Shown: in pieces, positions 50,454 through 60,286 of the stretch
Numbering within the stretch: position 1 is the first letter of the stretch
How the letters are laid out: each line of letters starts with the position of its first letter
NCBI GenBank assembly: GCA_964370205.1
Contig: CAYJIK010000001.1
Location: 19,623 to 83,622, forward strand
DNA length: 64,000 bases
Direction of reading: 5' to 3'
Source: DAMCAP01 sp964370205
Lineage (GTDB): Bacteria; Bacillota; Clostridia; Oscillospirales; Ruminococcaceae
The notes under the pieces: model-generated
Told to the model about the DNA's origin: nothing
Databases searched by the model: none
What the model saw: only the letters and a program-made list of their open reading frames with translations
Position numbers and translations under genes: made by a program

Positions 50454-51371
50454 CTAACCTATCACCTCGAAAGTATAGCCTAACTCGTCTTCGTTTATGA
50501 TGAGGTTACCCTGTCTGTCGAATATCTGCACCGAAAAGAAGTGTGGCTCGGGCTGGGAGTCGCTACCTTCTAAGTGGTGAAGTGTTTCAAAGGCATGGGT
50601 AAAGCCGTAGCTGTCCACAGCGCTGAAGTAGCCTTTTACCACCTGTCCGTCTGTTACGGGTACAGATATGTCAAAGTCCTCGTTGAATGCTTTATGAAGT
50701 TCTGAAAAAGGTACAGGTGTAGTGGTGTGCTGTTCACCGTCCACAGTCACTACGTGTTCTGCGGATACAAATGTCGCCCCAGACTTTGAAGTTGAAAACG
50801 AAACAGTCGCATTGGCTGACGCTTTAAAGTCCCCACCATTTGCGGAACTTGTGCTGGATATAATAGGCATGGGGTGCAGGCTGGGTAAAGCATAGTCCAA
50901 CGTATTCACCGACAACTGAGTGCTTTCCACCTGTTTCACACCATCGGTTTCCACGATAAAACGCCCTTTTAGCCCCTTTTCTATGCTTGCCTCGGTTTCA
51001 AATGTAAACACATCGCCGCTTCGGGTCATCTCAAACGCTTCGCTGTCAATATCCATATACATCTTTGTACTGTCAGACAGCGTTTTCGGAGTGGCATTCA
51101 AAGACAGTTCCACAGTGGCGTTATCGACATCAAAGTCGCCGTATACGATGTCATACGATGCGATAACACTTGCCTGCTCCTCTAACATATCATCCACATT
51201 GTTGTAGATGGCATTTATCTGGCTTTGTATATTTTCATCCCCTGAATATATTTGGTCTTGTAGTCTACTCACCTGAGATTTCAGGTTACTTATAGTCGAG
51301 TATGATATTATTTGCGCTATCGTTAGCGCTATAACCGCTATAGACAATAAATGTTTGTTTGCATTCTCCAT
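50454..51371 (-). CDS. Membrane-anchored coiled-coil, beta-rich exported protein, unknown
   Basis: A 305-residue protein with one N-terminal membrane segment (about residues 7-25), a short coiled-coil (about 28-70) and an exported beta-rich region of about 230 residues with many Ser/Thr and Val. No known motif is recognised. Repeated strands such as GDFKASANATVSF suggest Ig-like folds. It lies between dusB and a GNAT gene; nothing nearby explains its role. Confidence 0.65.
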   Translation of the reverse strand: MENANKHLLSIAVIALTIAQIISYSTISNLKSQVSRLQDQIYSGDENIQSQINAIYNNVDDMLEEQASVIASYDIVYGDFDVDNATVELSLNATPKTLSDSTKMYMDIDSEAFEMTRSGDVFTFETEASIEKGLKGRFIVETDGVKQVESTQLSVNTLDYALPSLHPMPIISSTSSANGGDFKASANATVSFSTSKSGATFVSAEHVVTVDGEQHTTTPVPFSELHKAFNEDFDISVPVTDGQVVKGYFSAVDSYGFTHAFETLHHLEGSDSQPEPHFFSVQIFDRQGNLIINEDELGYTFEVIG

Positions 51372-51439
51372 TTTCGTAATTTACCTTTCAAAATGTATTA
51401 TTAAACTTTTATAGAAACGTTTTAATATTACGCCTAAAA

Positions 51440-52426
51440 TCACAGTTCAGAAAATGCTCTGTCCGCCAGCGTAACAATATCCTCCATCGTCGCAATCTCG
51501 GAACATTTTCTGCGTAGTTCCGCCGCTCCGTGTATCTCTCGCATATACCAAGCAGCGTGCTTTCTTGCTTCACGCATTGCAACACCATCCCCCTTGTACT
51601 TAAACAATAGCTCCATGTGCTGTAAGAACACACGTCTACGTTCGGAAAGCGAAGGTTCTGCCGCGTCTGTGCCATCTATAAGATAGTCTGCAATATCACG
51701 GAACATCCAAGGTCTCCCCAATGCTCCCCTCCCGACCATCACAAGACTGCAACCAAGGCTATACATATTTACAGCGTCAGCAGCGGTGACGATATCTCCG
51801 TTACCTATCACAGGTATCGACACTGCTCTCACCACCGAGGCTATACCCTCTGGATCTATCGGTGGTGTATACATCTGTGAGCGTGTGCGACCGTGAACAG
51901 TTATAGCGGACACGCCGACATCGGCGAGCATCTTCGCAAGTTCTGTCGCATTTTTGCTCTCCACATCCCAACCTAAACGAATCTTCGCCGTCACAGGGAC
52001 TTTAACGCTTTTCACAACCCTGTCTGCTATCTCGGCGGCAAGTTTAGGAGTCTTCATCAGCGCTGACCCTGCACCGCCGTTTACAATCTTAGGCGCAGGA
52101 CATCCCATGTTGATATCAATAATGTCAGGTGCATAACTTTCCGCTATAACAGCCGCCTCCGCCATCACCTCAGGTTCGTTTCCGAATATCTGCGACGCAA
52201 ACGGTATCCGCTCGCCGTCGCCGCCTATGACATCGTCAGGCATCAAAAGTTCCTTAGACTTCACAGATGACAGAGCAATGCCTTTAGCACTCGCCATCTC
52301 CCCAACAAGATATGACGCTCCCTGTAGAGCGCATATTTCACGCATGGGTCTATCCGCCACCCCTGCCATTGGAGCAAGTGCGGCGGTTTTCTTTATTTGT
52401 ACGTTGCCTATCTTAATATACTGCAT
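51440..52426 (-). CDS. dusB: tRNA-dihydrouridine synthase DusB
   Basis: A 328-residue FMN-dependent TIM-barrel enzyme reducing uridine to dihydrouridine in tRNA. ALAPMAGVADRPMRE is the start of the FMN site, INMGCPAPKIVNGGAGSALMK contains the catalytic Cys, and AITVHGRTRSQMY and VIGNGDIVTAADA complete the phosphate site. It fits the DusB group. The gene stands downstream of a 325-base intergenic region that separates it from the secreted-protein gene. Confidence 0.95.
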   Translation of the reverse strand: MQYIKIGNVQIKKTAALAPMAGVADRPMREICALQGASYLVGEMASAKGIALSSVKSKELLMPDDVIGGDGERIPFASQIFGNEPEVMAEAAVIAESYAPDIIDINMGCPAPKIVNGGAGSALMKTPKLAAEIADRVVKSVKVPVTAKIRLGWDVESKNATELAKMLADVGVSAITVHGRTRSQMYTPPIDPEGIASVVRAVSIPVIGNGDIVTAADAVNMYSLGCSLVMVGRGALGRPWMFRDIADYLIDGTDAAEPSLSERRRVFLQHMELLFKYKGDGVAMREARKHAAWYMREIHGAAELRRKCSEIATMEDIVTLADRAFSEL

Positions 52427-52547
52427 TTAAAATTGACATTCCTTTTCGGAGTTATTTATATTACAATCATTTTTGTGGTCCTATGAGTGACGAAAATAGT
52501 TGGTTTAACCGGGTATGATTTTTTCTTACCGTTAGAGGTCGTCATTA

Positions 52548-52567
52548 CCTACAGACAAGTCTGTAGG
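52548..52567. repeat. Inverted repeat in the 52437-52761 gap
   Basis: CCTACAGAC (52548-52556) and GTCTGTAGG (52559-52567) are perfect reverse complements, followed by a second GTAGG/CCTAC pair. The rest of the 325-base gap is C-rich on the plus strand and carries CTTCG/CGAAG and other short palindromes. It is unlike the AT-rich gaps elsewhere in the window and could be an intergenic repeat family or a terminator region. Confidence 0.4.
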
Positions 52568-52761
52568 CGCTCCTACGTCCACGGCAATCCAAAATTTTAA
52601 GCTAGCAACCCTAAAAGTTAAGTGCCCCCAGCCCACGCCAACTCCCTTTCCGTTATACCACCCACTCGGCGGCGTAGCTCCCCTGCACCGACTTCCCCGT
52701 CATCCCCAAGGCTTGCTCCATCTTCGGCACAGCGAAGCTACACTCGCCTTAGATATTTCCT

Positions 52762-54693
52762 CTATAACGTTACTTCGTCATCCTTCTCTTCATCAGCTTT
52801 GACGCCTATAATGTCCCCAATTGGTGACACTTCATCAAGCGCCATTTGTCTTTGCCCCAGCTTTCGCAATCCAACTAGCACCATCGTCAGCAACAACAGT
52901 CCGCCAACTCCCAGCGCTATCTGCATAGGGGTAATCTGTGGAGCTTCTTCGACAGGCTCTGTAGGTGGCGGTGAGAAGGTCGGTTTTTCCTGTATTGCTA
53001 TCACCTGTTCGGTTACATTTAGTGTGAATTCCTGTCTATACTCCACCGCCTTACCCTCGTAATTGTCGTAGTTAAACACGAATGCACCGTGTTTCTCACC
53101 TGTACCGTTTGGAGTTACGGTTGCGTCGTAGCTGTCTATCCGCCCCTGCTCCAGTGAGCCGACATAGTAGGGCTGCCCCTCGCCTTCAAAGTCTCCCTCC
53201 ACTGTTACAGTCAAGTTTGTGAGCGTGTACTTCCCCTTGTTCACAAAAGTAGCCGCTATAGGTAAATCCTCGCCCTCTACAGGGTTCGGAGGTAGCACCA
53301 TACTGTCCACTGTGAGTAGTTCGGGTTGTACGAGTGGTATGGATATAAGCTCGTTTTCTGTGAACGCCATACGGTCACCGTTTACCACCGCCTCGTACTG
53401 ATAGCTCACATTTATCTGGTACGGCTTAGGAGTGGCTGTCGTGGCGGTGAACATACTGACTGTCCACTGCGCTGTTCCGTTTGGTTCTATGAATGGTATG
53501 AAATAGGTGTTAGAGCTGTTCTTTGGTATAAAGACACCGCTCTGGTCGTTTAGCGACACACGTACATTGTCCACAGTCGAATACTGATTGGTATTGCGAA
53601 ATGCCATGCTAAGCGAAAACGTCTCGCCGCCTGTGACACTGTCCCCACCGAAGCTGTAGCTGTCTATCAGCATTATCGGTGACGAATACTGCGAGTCAGG
53701 TATGCCGTCATTATCGCCAACGGTAACAGTGGTCTGTTCCTCCTCGACACGCTGAATGTCTAGGTGGTCTCGGTACTCTACCGCAACCGTTATCAGGTAG
53801 TTGCCGTCTGTAATTTCGGGGGAAGCACGCAGATTAAACAGCGCATATCGATATTCCCCATCAGGCAGGTCCATGTATTGAACATTGCCCAAATCGGTAG
53901 CGATAAACGTATTTGTCGAGAGGTTTCGCACCGAAACCTGTGCATCTTCTATGTAATAATCCCCATTATTCCGAATAGCAACCTCTAAAAGAAAGTCGTC
54001 ACCGGGCTCTATGGGTGTGTTGTCGTTATCCTTAATAACCTCTATCCTACGGATAGAAACGTTGGTGGTAGACTGGTCGGCGGTTACGTTAAAAGCAAGA
54101 TTTTCACTGTACGCCGCACGCTGTTCGTCGCCTAAGCTGTCCTCATACATGTAAAATATATCTATAGGTGCTGAGTAGCTACGTGTCTGTGCTGTGTCCT
54201 GTGCAGTCACCGAGATGTCGAAACGGTAGCGTAGTATGTCAGGGGTGCCGTCCTCGTCGCTGTCAATGGCTGTTGCTTTTTCCGTGTCATACTCCACAGC
54301 GGAGTAGGTTGTAGTTATGATAGCCCCCTCGGACGTTGTTATACTCGAAGTGGTGGTCACCACGTTTGTGTAAATGTCAAAAACATATTTGGAACTACCG
54401 AAGGTAAGCGGGAATGTCAAGTCCCCTACCAGCGAGGGTTGTTCAAGGGTAAGCGAGATAGCGCTGACTGTAGATGTCAGCACCATGTCATAATCCACAT
54501 CAACCTCAAAGCCGAGAGTGGCGCTACTGCCACTCTCTACGCTCATTGGCGGGCGGTTGGGTGTCAACTCAACCGCCGTTTCTGTTGGTAGTGTCGGTGT
54601 TCCTATGGCAAACATCGGCACTATAAGCGATAGCACAAGCCCTGCAGCCATAAGAATACAAACAATACGGATAAACATCTTATTACCTTTCAT
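52762..54693 (-). CDS. Secreted, C-terminally anchored Ig-like (CARDB/COG1361-type) protein
   Basis: A 643-residue protein with an N-terminal signal peptide (FIRIVCILMAAGLVLSLIVP), several beta-sandwich domains with CARDB-like features (VAIRNNGDYYIEDAQVSV, IAATFVNKGKYTLTNLTVTV), and a C-terminal membrane helix (about 590-612) with a short cytoplasmic tail. COG1361-type proteins are often encoded beside Gram-positive RND transporters; here it lies 28 bases downstream of one, so a partner or extracellular adaptor role is inferred. ATG 54693 is preferred over GTG 54702. Confidence 0.7.
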   Translation of the reverse strand: MKGNKMFIRIVCILMAAGLVLSLIVPMFAIGTPTLPTETAVELTPNRPPMSVESGSSATLGFEVDVDYDMVLTSTVSAISLTLEQPSLVGDLTFPLTFGSSKYVFDIYTNVVTTTSSITTSEGAIITTTYSAVEYDTEKATAIDSDEDGTPDILRYRFDISVTAQDTAQTRSYSAPIDIFYMYEDSLGDEQRAAYSENLAFNVTADQSTTNVSIRRIEVIKDNDNTPIEPGDDFLLEVAIRNNGDYYIEDAQVSVRNLSTNTFIATDLGNVQYMDLPDGEYRYALFNLRASPEITDGNYLITVAVEYRDHLDIQRVEEEQTTVTVGDNDGIPDSQYSSPIMLIDSYSFGGDSVTGGETFSLSMAFRNTNQYSTVDNVRVSLNDQSGVFIPKNSSNTYFIPFIEPNGTAQWTVSMFTATTATPKPYQINVSYQYEAVVNGDRMAFTENELISIPLVQPELLTVDSMVLPPNPVEGEDLPIAATFVNKGKYTLTNLTVTVEGDFEGEGQPYYVGSLEQGRIDSYDATVTPNGTGEKHGAFVFNYDNYEGKAVEYRQEFTLNVTEQVIAIQEKPTFSPPPTEPVEEAPQITPMQIALGVGGLLLLTMVLVGLRKLGQRQMALDEVSPIGDIIGVKADEEKDDEVTL

Positions 54694-54729
54694 AACCTTC
54701 ACCTTTATATAAAATTTTGGGTAACCACT

Positions 54730-57700
54730 TTAGGAAGCAACTCCGCCACTATAACGCTTACGTTCTCTTGCAGTCAGCGAATATAGCGACGGTATCACAA
54801 CAAGCGACAGGAATGTCGAGCTGATCATGCCCCCCACCACCACAAACGCCATCGGTCGCATAAGTTCCGTCCCCTCACCTGTAATGAGCATCAACGGAAC
54901 AAGCCCCAGTATGGTAGTGAGCGCTGTCATGAGTATAGGTCTCATTCGTGACGTCGCCGCAAGCACAACCGCCTTATCTCTGGGCATCCCCAACCCTCGC
55001 AGGTACAGTATCCTATCAATAAGCACTATAGCGTTATTAACAACTATACCCACCAGCATGATAATGCCGATAAACGAGCAGACATTTAGGCTCTGCTCCC
55101 CCAGATAGAGTGCAATAAACGAGCCTGTAAACGCAAAAGGTAAACTAAACATTATTATAAGCGGATTTAAAAGCGAATTAAACTGCACCGCCATAACCAC
55201 GTAAACAATAACCACCGAAAACATCAGCGCAATAACAAGCCCCTCAAAACTTTCGGTAAAAAGCGACTGCTGACCGCCGTATGAAACCTCAACACCGATC
55301 GGTAGCGACAGTGTAGCAATCTCATTCGCTATTTCGGTGTTAACATCTCCTACAGCTCTGTCCACCACAAACGCAAACACTTGAGCGTAGTTTTTACCGC
55401 TCTTTTTAGTTACGGTGCTAAGCGCATTGGACACGCTAAAGTCCGCAATGGCAGACAGAGGTATATCATCCTGAACACTACCCACACTCGTCGTGTCAAC
55501 TCCGCCTATAACTGACATAATGTTCTGCGGCGACAGCGTAGCTGTGTCAAGCGAAAGATAGGTGCTGAGCTGTAACTGTTTGAGCGTTTGCAGTGTGTCA
55601 GTGTATCGCTCGTCAAACTTCACTCGGACATCTAGCTCCTTGCCGTCCGACAGTACCGAAAGCGGTATGCTCCCCTCCATAGCAGAGCGGACGCTCGTAG
55701 AAACGGTCATGGGGGACAGTCCCAGTGCCGCCGCTTTTCGTGCGTCCACCGTCACCGTTACGTCCTCGGAGGAGCGGTCGATGGTAGTTGACACATTTAT
55801 AGCACCGGACGTGTTCTCCACTATCCCTCGCACCGTCTCGGTCGCTTCACGGAGCGTTTCTTCATCGTCAGCAAGTATCTCCACCGCTACAGGTGAGCCG
55901 ATACTGCCCAGGTCGCCGAACATAGCGTTCATTATATCTTTTACTTCGCTGATTTCGATGTCAATCTCTAGGTTGTCAGTCGCTTCACGCATAAGACCTG
56001 CCACTTCGGTGACATACGGTCGCATGTCCTGCGGCACAAGCTTACAGGTCATGCTGATACCTGTACTGCCATCGACAAGTACCCCATAGGTGGTGGACAC
56101 AGAGGACACATGCGGCACAGTGTAGATTTTCTCCTCAATACTGTATGCCATACTTCGCAAACTGTCTATAGACGTTCCGCTATCCGTCTCAACATTTACA
56201 TTCACCATTCCTTGATCCATCGGCGGCATAAACTCCATACCAATCACAAACACAAGGCTGATACTAACGCCGAATATCAACAGTGCAAGTAGCACCACTA
56301 ACAGCCTAACGCTCAGCGTAAACTCTACCGCCTTACCGTACCACCGCTCCATAATTTCAAATACATACCCAAGTCCCCTACCAATTGCGCCCTCGCTCTT
56401 AGGTATAAGAGCCACAGACAGTGCAGGCACAACAGTTATAGCAGACAGTAGAGAAGCGGACAGTGACAGCACTATCGTCATGGACAGTTGCGAGAACACC
56501 TCTTTGGTAAATCCTGTCGTAAAGCTGACAGGTAAAAACACTGCTATCGTTGTAAGTGTTGACGCTATAACAGCGCCCAGCACCTGCTTTGTGCCTTCAA
56601 ACGCCGCTTCCTGAGCGGTATAACCACCCTCGTCACGCACTTTATATATGCTCTCAAGCACGACTATGGCGTTATCCACCACCATGCCCACCCCGATAGC
56701 AAGTCCACCGAGTGATATGATATTGAGTGGCACGCCCATCGCAAACATAAGTCCAATTGTAGTGACCACACACACAGGTATAGCTATACCGATAATCGCC
56801 GCCGCTTTAACACTGCGTAAAAACAAAAACAGTATAACAACCGCAAGCATCCCACCGACAATCAAGCTTGTCCACACATTGCCAATGGATATCGTGATAA
56901 AACTGGCTTGGTTATCCAGCACCGATATGTCTATAACCTCACTCTCGCCATTCAACTCGTCGATGGCAAGTTCAATATTGTTAGCAATATCCAGTGAGTT
57001 TGTACCGCTTTTTTTGTAGATATGTACAGTTACATTCGGGTTAGAGTTAAGCGTGCTCACCACTGTGTTCTTCTGCTCGGCAACCTCGACCGTTGCAATG
57101 TCGGACAGTAGCACAGAGCTTTCTCCGCCAAAAAGCGGCTTAATCGGTACAGTGCTAAGCATATCCACAGTTTCTATAACATTATCGCTAACCACCGACA
57201 CAGTCTTACCATTGTAAGTGGTTTCACCGAGCGGTATAGATGTATTTATCATGGAAAGTCCATAGGTGACATCAGACTGTGATATACCGTGCGACGCCAT
57301 GCGGTAAGGATTTAGCTGTATACTTATCTCCTCGGAAAGTTGCCCCTCCGTTTCTATCTTGTATATGCCCTCCATTCGCTCAATGTGCGGTATCAGGTTT
57401 GTATCCACAAAGCTTGACAAGTCAGCGGAAGAAGTATCCCCCGACACCGAAAGGCTAATAAGCGGCACTCCCTGAATGTCCACCACTTCGACTATCGGTG
57501 TTTCCGCCTCGGCAGGCAGGTCGGACAGTATGCTGTCTATCTGCTCCTGCATCTTGAGTTTTGACTCGTCAAGGCTCACCTCGTAGCCAAGTTCCACCAT
57601 CACGAGCGAAGCGGAGTTGTACGACGTGGTCTCAACGCTCAAAACGCCCTCTACACCGCTCACCGCCGTTTCGATATGACGGGAGACGTTGCTGTCCACC

Positions 57701-57873
57701 TGCTCGGGTGGTGCTCCTGGGTAGATGGTGACGACTGTAATTATCGGGTAGTTGATGGCTGGGAGTAAATCAACCGGCATAAGTGTATAACTCACAAGCC
57801 CGAACAGCACAAAAGTGACCGCTATTACAACGGCCGCTATCGGTCTTTTTAGGCTGAATTTTGTTAAAAACAC
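54730..57873 (-). CDS. RND-family (HAE1/SwrC-like) efflux transporter
   Basis: A 1047-residue RND transporter with the standard layout of twelve membrane helices and two large extracytoplasmic loops. The start MFLTKFSLKRPIAAVVIA and PGAPPEQVDSNVSRHIETA are family features. In TM4 the proton-relay motif is GMVVDNAIVV (AcrB has DD), and in TM10 NNAIVL stands where AcrB has a Lys, like Bacillus SwrC. No membrane-fusion or TolC gene is near. Probably exports a lipid, lipopeptide or drug. GTG start with GAGG. Confidence 0.93.
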   Translation of the reverse strand: MFLTKFSLKRPIAAVVIAVTFVLFGLVSYTLMPVDLLPAINYPIITVVTIYPGAPPEQVDSNVSRHIETAVSGVEGVLSVETTSYNSASLVMVELGYEVSLDESKLKMQEQIDSILSDLPAEAETPIVEVVDIQGVPLISLSVSGDTSSADLSSFVDTNLIPHIERMEGIYKIETEGQLSEEISIQLNPYRMASHGISQSDVTYGLSMINTSIPLGETTYNGKTVSVVSDNVIETVDMLSTVPIKPLFGGESSVLLSDIATVEVAEQKNTVVSTLNSNPNVTVHIYKKSGTNSLDIANNIELAIDELNGESEVIDISVLDNQASFITISIGNVWTSLIVGGMLAVVILFLFLRSVKAAAIIGIAIPVCVVTTIGLMFAMGVPLNIISLGGLAIGVGMVVDNAIVVLESIYKVRDEGGYTAQEAAFEGTKQVLGAVIASTLTTIAVFLPVSFTTGFTKEVFSQLSMTIVLSLSASLLSAITVVPALSVALIPKSEGAIGRGLGYVFEIMERWYGKAVEFTLSVRLLVVLLALLIFGVSISLVFVIGMEFMPPMDQGMVNVNVETDSGTSIDSLRSMAYSIEEKIYTVPHVSSVSTTYGVLVDGSTGISMTCKLVPQDMRPYVTEVAGLMREATDNLEIDIEISEVKDIMNAMFGDLGSIGSPVAVEILADDEETLREATETVRGIVENTSGAINVSTTIDRSSEDVTVTVDARKAAALGLSPMTVSTSVRSAMEGSIPLSVLSDGKELDVRVKFDERYTDTLQTLKQLQLSTYLSLDTATLSPQNIMSVIGGVDTTSVGSVQDDIPLSAIADFSVSNALSTVTKKSGKNYAQVFAFVVDRAVGDVNTEIANEIATLSLPIGVEVSYGGQQSLFTESFEGLVIALMFSVVIVYVVMAVQFNSLLNPLIIMFSLPFAFTGSFIALYLGEQSLNVCSFIGIIMLVGIVVNNAIVLIDRILYLRGLGMPRDKAVVLAATSRMRPILMTALTTILGLVPLMLITGEGTELMRPMAFVVVGGMISSTFLSLVVIPSLYSLTARERKRYSGGVAS

Positions 57874-57898
57874 TTGTGCACCTCTACAGCTTTTATCG

Positions 57899-59344
57899 TT
57901 ATTCCTCTATCTCGTCCTCGGCTGTTTCTACGTTTGCCACAGGCTGTGAGGACGGAATAAACTTCTCAATTATCTTTATTGCCATGATGGCTACAGGCCT
58001 AAAGTTCACAAGCAACATCACAGCGACGCAAAGCACCTGAACATACGCCACACCCTCTGAGTCAAACACCAAAAATGCTGACTGCACCGCTAACAGCACC
58101 GAGCAAACAAGTAGCCGCACTATCGGCACTTTTAGCTTTATAAATCGGCGGACATCAAAAAGCCTGACAAAAAACGCCACGGCAAAGCTGACAAGTGTAG
58201 ATATACCCGCACCCATCGGGCCAATCATCGGCACAAGCACAAGGTTTAGTGCAATGTTTATAATAGACCCTACAAGTAGAGCCACGCCGACTGTGCTGTT
58301 TTTCTTAACCACCATGTAAAACGTAGCTAAAAATGTCACAAGAGTGGAGAAAACCTCCGCTATAACAAGCACAGGCACGTATACCCAAGCTTCGGTAAAC
58401 CCTTCACCGAGTAGCCCTGTAATGGGACGTGCTATCATTATAATTCCCGACGCCATTACAAACAGTAGCGATATATAGTAAGAAAGCACCCTGCTATAGA
58501 ATTTTACAGCAGAGGGGCTGTCATATTCCTTGATAGCCGATATCTGCCACGCTTGATAAAACACACCGGACACAAGAGTTAGCATTGCAGGGATTTTATA
58601 GGCTACAGAGTAGACGCCGTTAGCAGAGTCGCCGCTGAAATAGGCAATGATAAACCTGTCCGACACATTGACAATCCACCAGAACATTGTGGTGGGGATA
58701 AGTGGTATTGAATAGCGGTACATCGCCATGCGAAGTTCCGAACTTATACCCTTAAAGCGAATAAACCGCCACAGTCTCGCTGTCACAAACAAGAAAAGTA
58801 TAGACAGGACATTCGCAAGCACCACAGAAAGCACATAGCCGGTAGCGCCCATATCCAAAAACACAAGTAATACTATATTAAGAATAATAGTGTTTGCAGT
58901 GGTAAACAACCCATTAAACGCAAACAGCCGAATCCACCCCATAGCACGGACAAACTGCGAGCATATCGCCTTAAGCGCCGCCGCCAGCACATACGAGCCA
59001 ATAAGCAGAATGCTACCCACATCAAAGTCAAAAAGCGTAAGCACAGGTGAAACCAGCGCAAATACCACCGTACCTATCAGCACAGTTGAAACGCCCACCG
59101 AAAACACCTGCCGTTTTGAGTTGCCCTGCTCCATACCAAAGCGTACAATAGCCTCGTTAATGGACACCATCACAAACGGTAGCAGAAGATTTGAAGTACT
59201 TGTTATAACTTCTGCTATTCCGTAGTCCTCGGTGGTGAGCACTCGAGTGTATAGCGGCATAAGCAAAAACACTAGGATTTTCGAAGAAAAAGAACCAATC
59301 GCAAATATAACTGTATTAGAAGCAAGTTGAGCGTAACGCCCCAT
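57899..59344 (-). CDS. MOP-superfamily oligosaccharide/polysaccharide flippase
   Basis: A 481-residue polytopic protein with about 12-14 membrane helices. The N-terminus YAQLASNTVIFAIGSFSSKILVFLLMPLYTR matches Wzx/RfbX-type flippases that move lipid-linked oligosaccharides. A charged C-terminal tail is present. It is 26 bases upstream of the RND gene and might be in the same transcript. The glycosyltransferase at 63 kb is the only other glycan-assembly gene in the window. Confidence 0.85.
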   Translation of the reverse strand: MGRYAQLASNTVIFAIGSFSSKILVFLLMPLYTRVLTTEDYGIAEVITSTSNLLLPFVMVSINEAIVRFGMEQGNSKRQVFSVGVSTVLIGTVVFALVSPVLTLFDFDVGSILLIGSYVLAAALKAICSQFVRAMGWIRLFAFNGLFTTANTIILNIVLLVFLDMGATGYVLSVVLANVLSILFLFVTARLWRFIRFKGISSELRMAMYRYSIPLIPTTMFWWIVNVSDRFIIAYFSGDSANGVYSVAYKIPAMLTLVSGVFYQAWQISAIKEYDSPSAVKFYSRVLSYYISLLFVMASGIIMIARPITGLLGEGFTEAWVYVPVLVIAEVFSTLVTFLATFYMVVKKNSTVGVALLVGSIINIALNLVLVPMIGPMGAGISTLVSFAVAFFVRLFDVRRFIKLKVPIVRLLVCSVLLAVQSAFLVFDSEGVAYVQVLCVAVMLLVNFRPVAIMAIKIIEKFIPSSQPVANVETAEDEIEE

Positions 59345-59503
59345 TGTTTCACCACTCTGTCAAAAACATTTATGTTAAGCTTTACAGTACAAGCTGTATA
59401 GCCTATTTAAACAGTATACCACACTACATCACGGTAGACAATCCCCGAAAATGCAAGCCGCAACAAACTTCGGCACTTCATAATTTCCATACAGTAAACA
59501 ACT

Positions 59504-59541
59504 AAAAAGATACGGCGCACATCTTGCACACCGTATCTTTC
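59504..59541 (-). terminator. Terminator after the zinc-ribbon membrane gene
   Basis: AAAGATACGG (59506-59515) pairs perfectly with CCGTATCTTT (59531-59540), followed by T-rich bases on the minus strand. The rest of the 212-base gap to the flippase gene shows nothing. Confidence 0.75.
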
Positions 59542-59556
59542 ACGATTTTTGTTCAT

Positions 59557-60111
59557 TTATATATGCCTAGCCAGTTCTTCTCTTAGCGTAGTATTACAAA
59601 ACTGGCATCTCATATCGCTGTCCCGCAAATCCACCTCGGTGATACCACCGCAGCTGTCGCATGTAAGCACCTTTTTGGAAGCAATGTTCGCTTTCACCTT
59701 CTCCATGTTGTTGCTTTGGACCCCGTGAGCGCCGCCGTGTATATCGTCCCACACGCCGTGTTTTACCAGTAGGTTTATGTCTTTCATAACCGTTTTAAGC
59801 GGCTTTTGCATCTGCACGGAAATAGCCTCGAAATTTCGGTCAAGCGCTATCTGTTTAAACTGTAGCACAGAATAGTACTCGGTGAAAAGTGCCGGCACCT
59901 TTCGCTTGCGAAGCCCTGAGCGAGCAATGAAAACACCCCAGATCAAAAACGCAAGCTCAAACAAAAACACTCCAACCAGAGTGCTCACATCGTCGCTTTC
60001 TGTCTCAGTCATCATCATCATTATGTTCCAAATGACCATTAAAACGCCTAGCACAACCTGCCATGTACCTTTAGATTTTATCTTGTCAAGTTTTATTATA
60101 TCAATGCTCAT
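59557..60111 (-). CDS. Two-TM protein with helical domain and C-terminal zinc ribbon
   Basis: A 184-residue protein. Two membrane helices (about residues 17-36 and 43-64) are followed by a helical domain with KQIALDRNFEAISVQMQKPLKTVMKDINLLVKH split across a possible winged-helix, and a C-terminal zinc ribbon: CDSC, then CQFC. The function is unknown. It is a further membrane-linked zinc-ribbon protein in this window. GAGGAGGG is its RBS. Confidence 0.65.
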   Translation of the reverse strand: MSIDIIKLDKIKSKGTWQVVLGVLMVIWNIMMMMTETESDDVSTLVGVFLFELAFLIWGVFIARSGLRKRKVPALFTEYYSVLQFKQIALDRNFEAISVQMQKPLKTVMKDINLLVKHGVWDDIHGGAHGVQSNNMEKVKANIASKKVLTCDSCGGITEVDLRDSDMRCQFCNTTLREELARHI

Positions 60112-60202
60112 CTGTCAATCCCTCCTCAAAAGTTAGGTTTCTTTCCGCCAAACTGCATTTAATAACTAAGTTATCACAAGTATACAAAAAAACGCCACAG
60201 TA

Positions 60203-60228
60203 GTAAATGTGCTTTTTGGCACATTTAC
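60203..60228. terminator. Hairpin downstream of the RibD-C gene
   Basis: A perfect 10-bp stem, GTAAATGTGC (60203-60212) with GCACATTTAC (60219-60228), with a six-base loop. A T7 run lies about 10 bases further on the minus strand. Confidence 0.5.
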
Positions 60229-60286
60229 TTCAACACAACCTGCCTAGTCTAAAGAACTGCTTTTTACGTAGAAACAAAACAGTACT

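Noticed and set aside
52622..53062. Pro/Ser-rich open frame of 146 codons on the plus strand
   Set aside because: Mostly antisense to the secreted protein gene with low-complexity composition; looks like a shadow.
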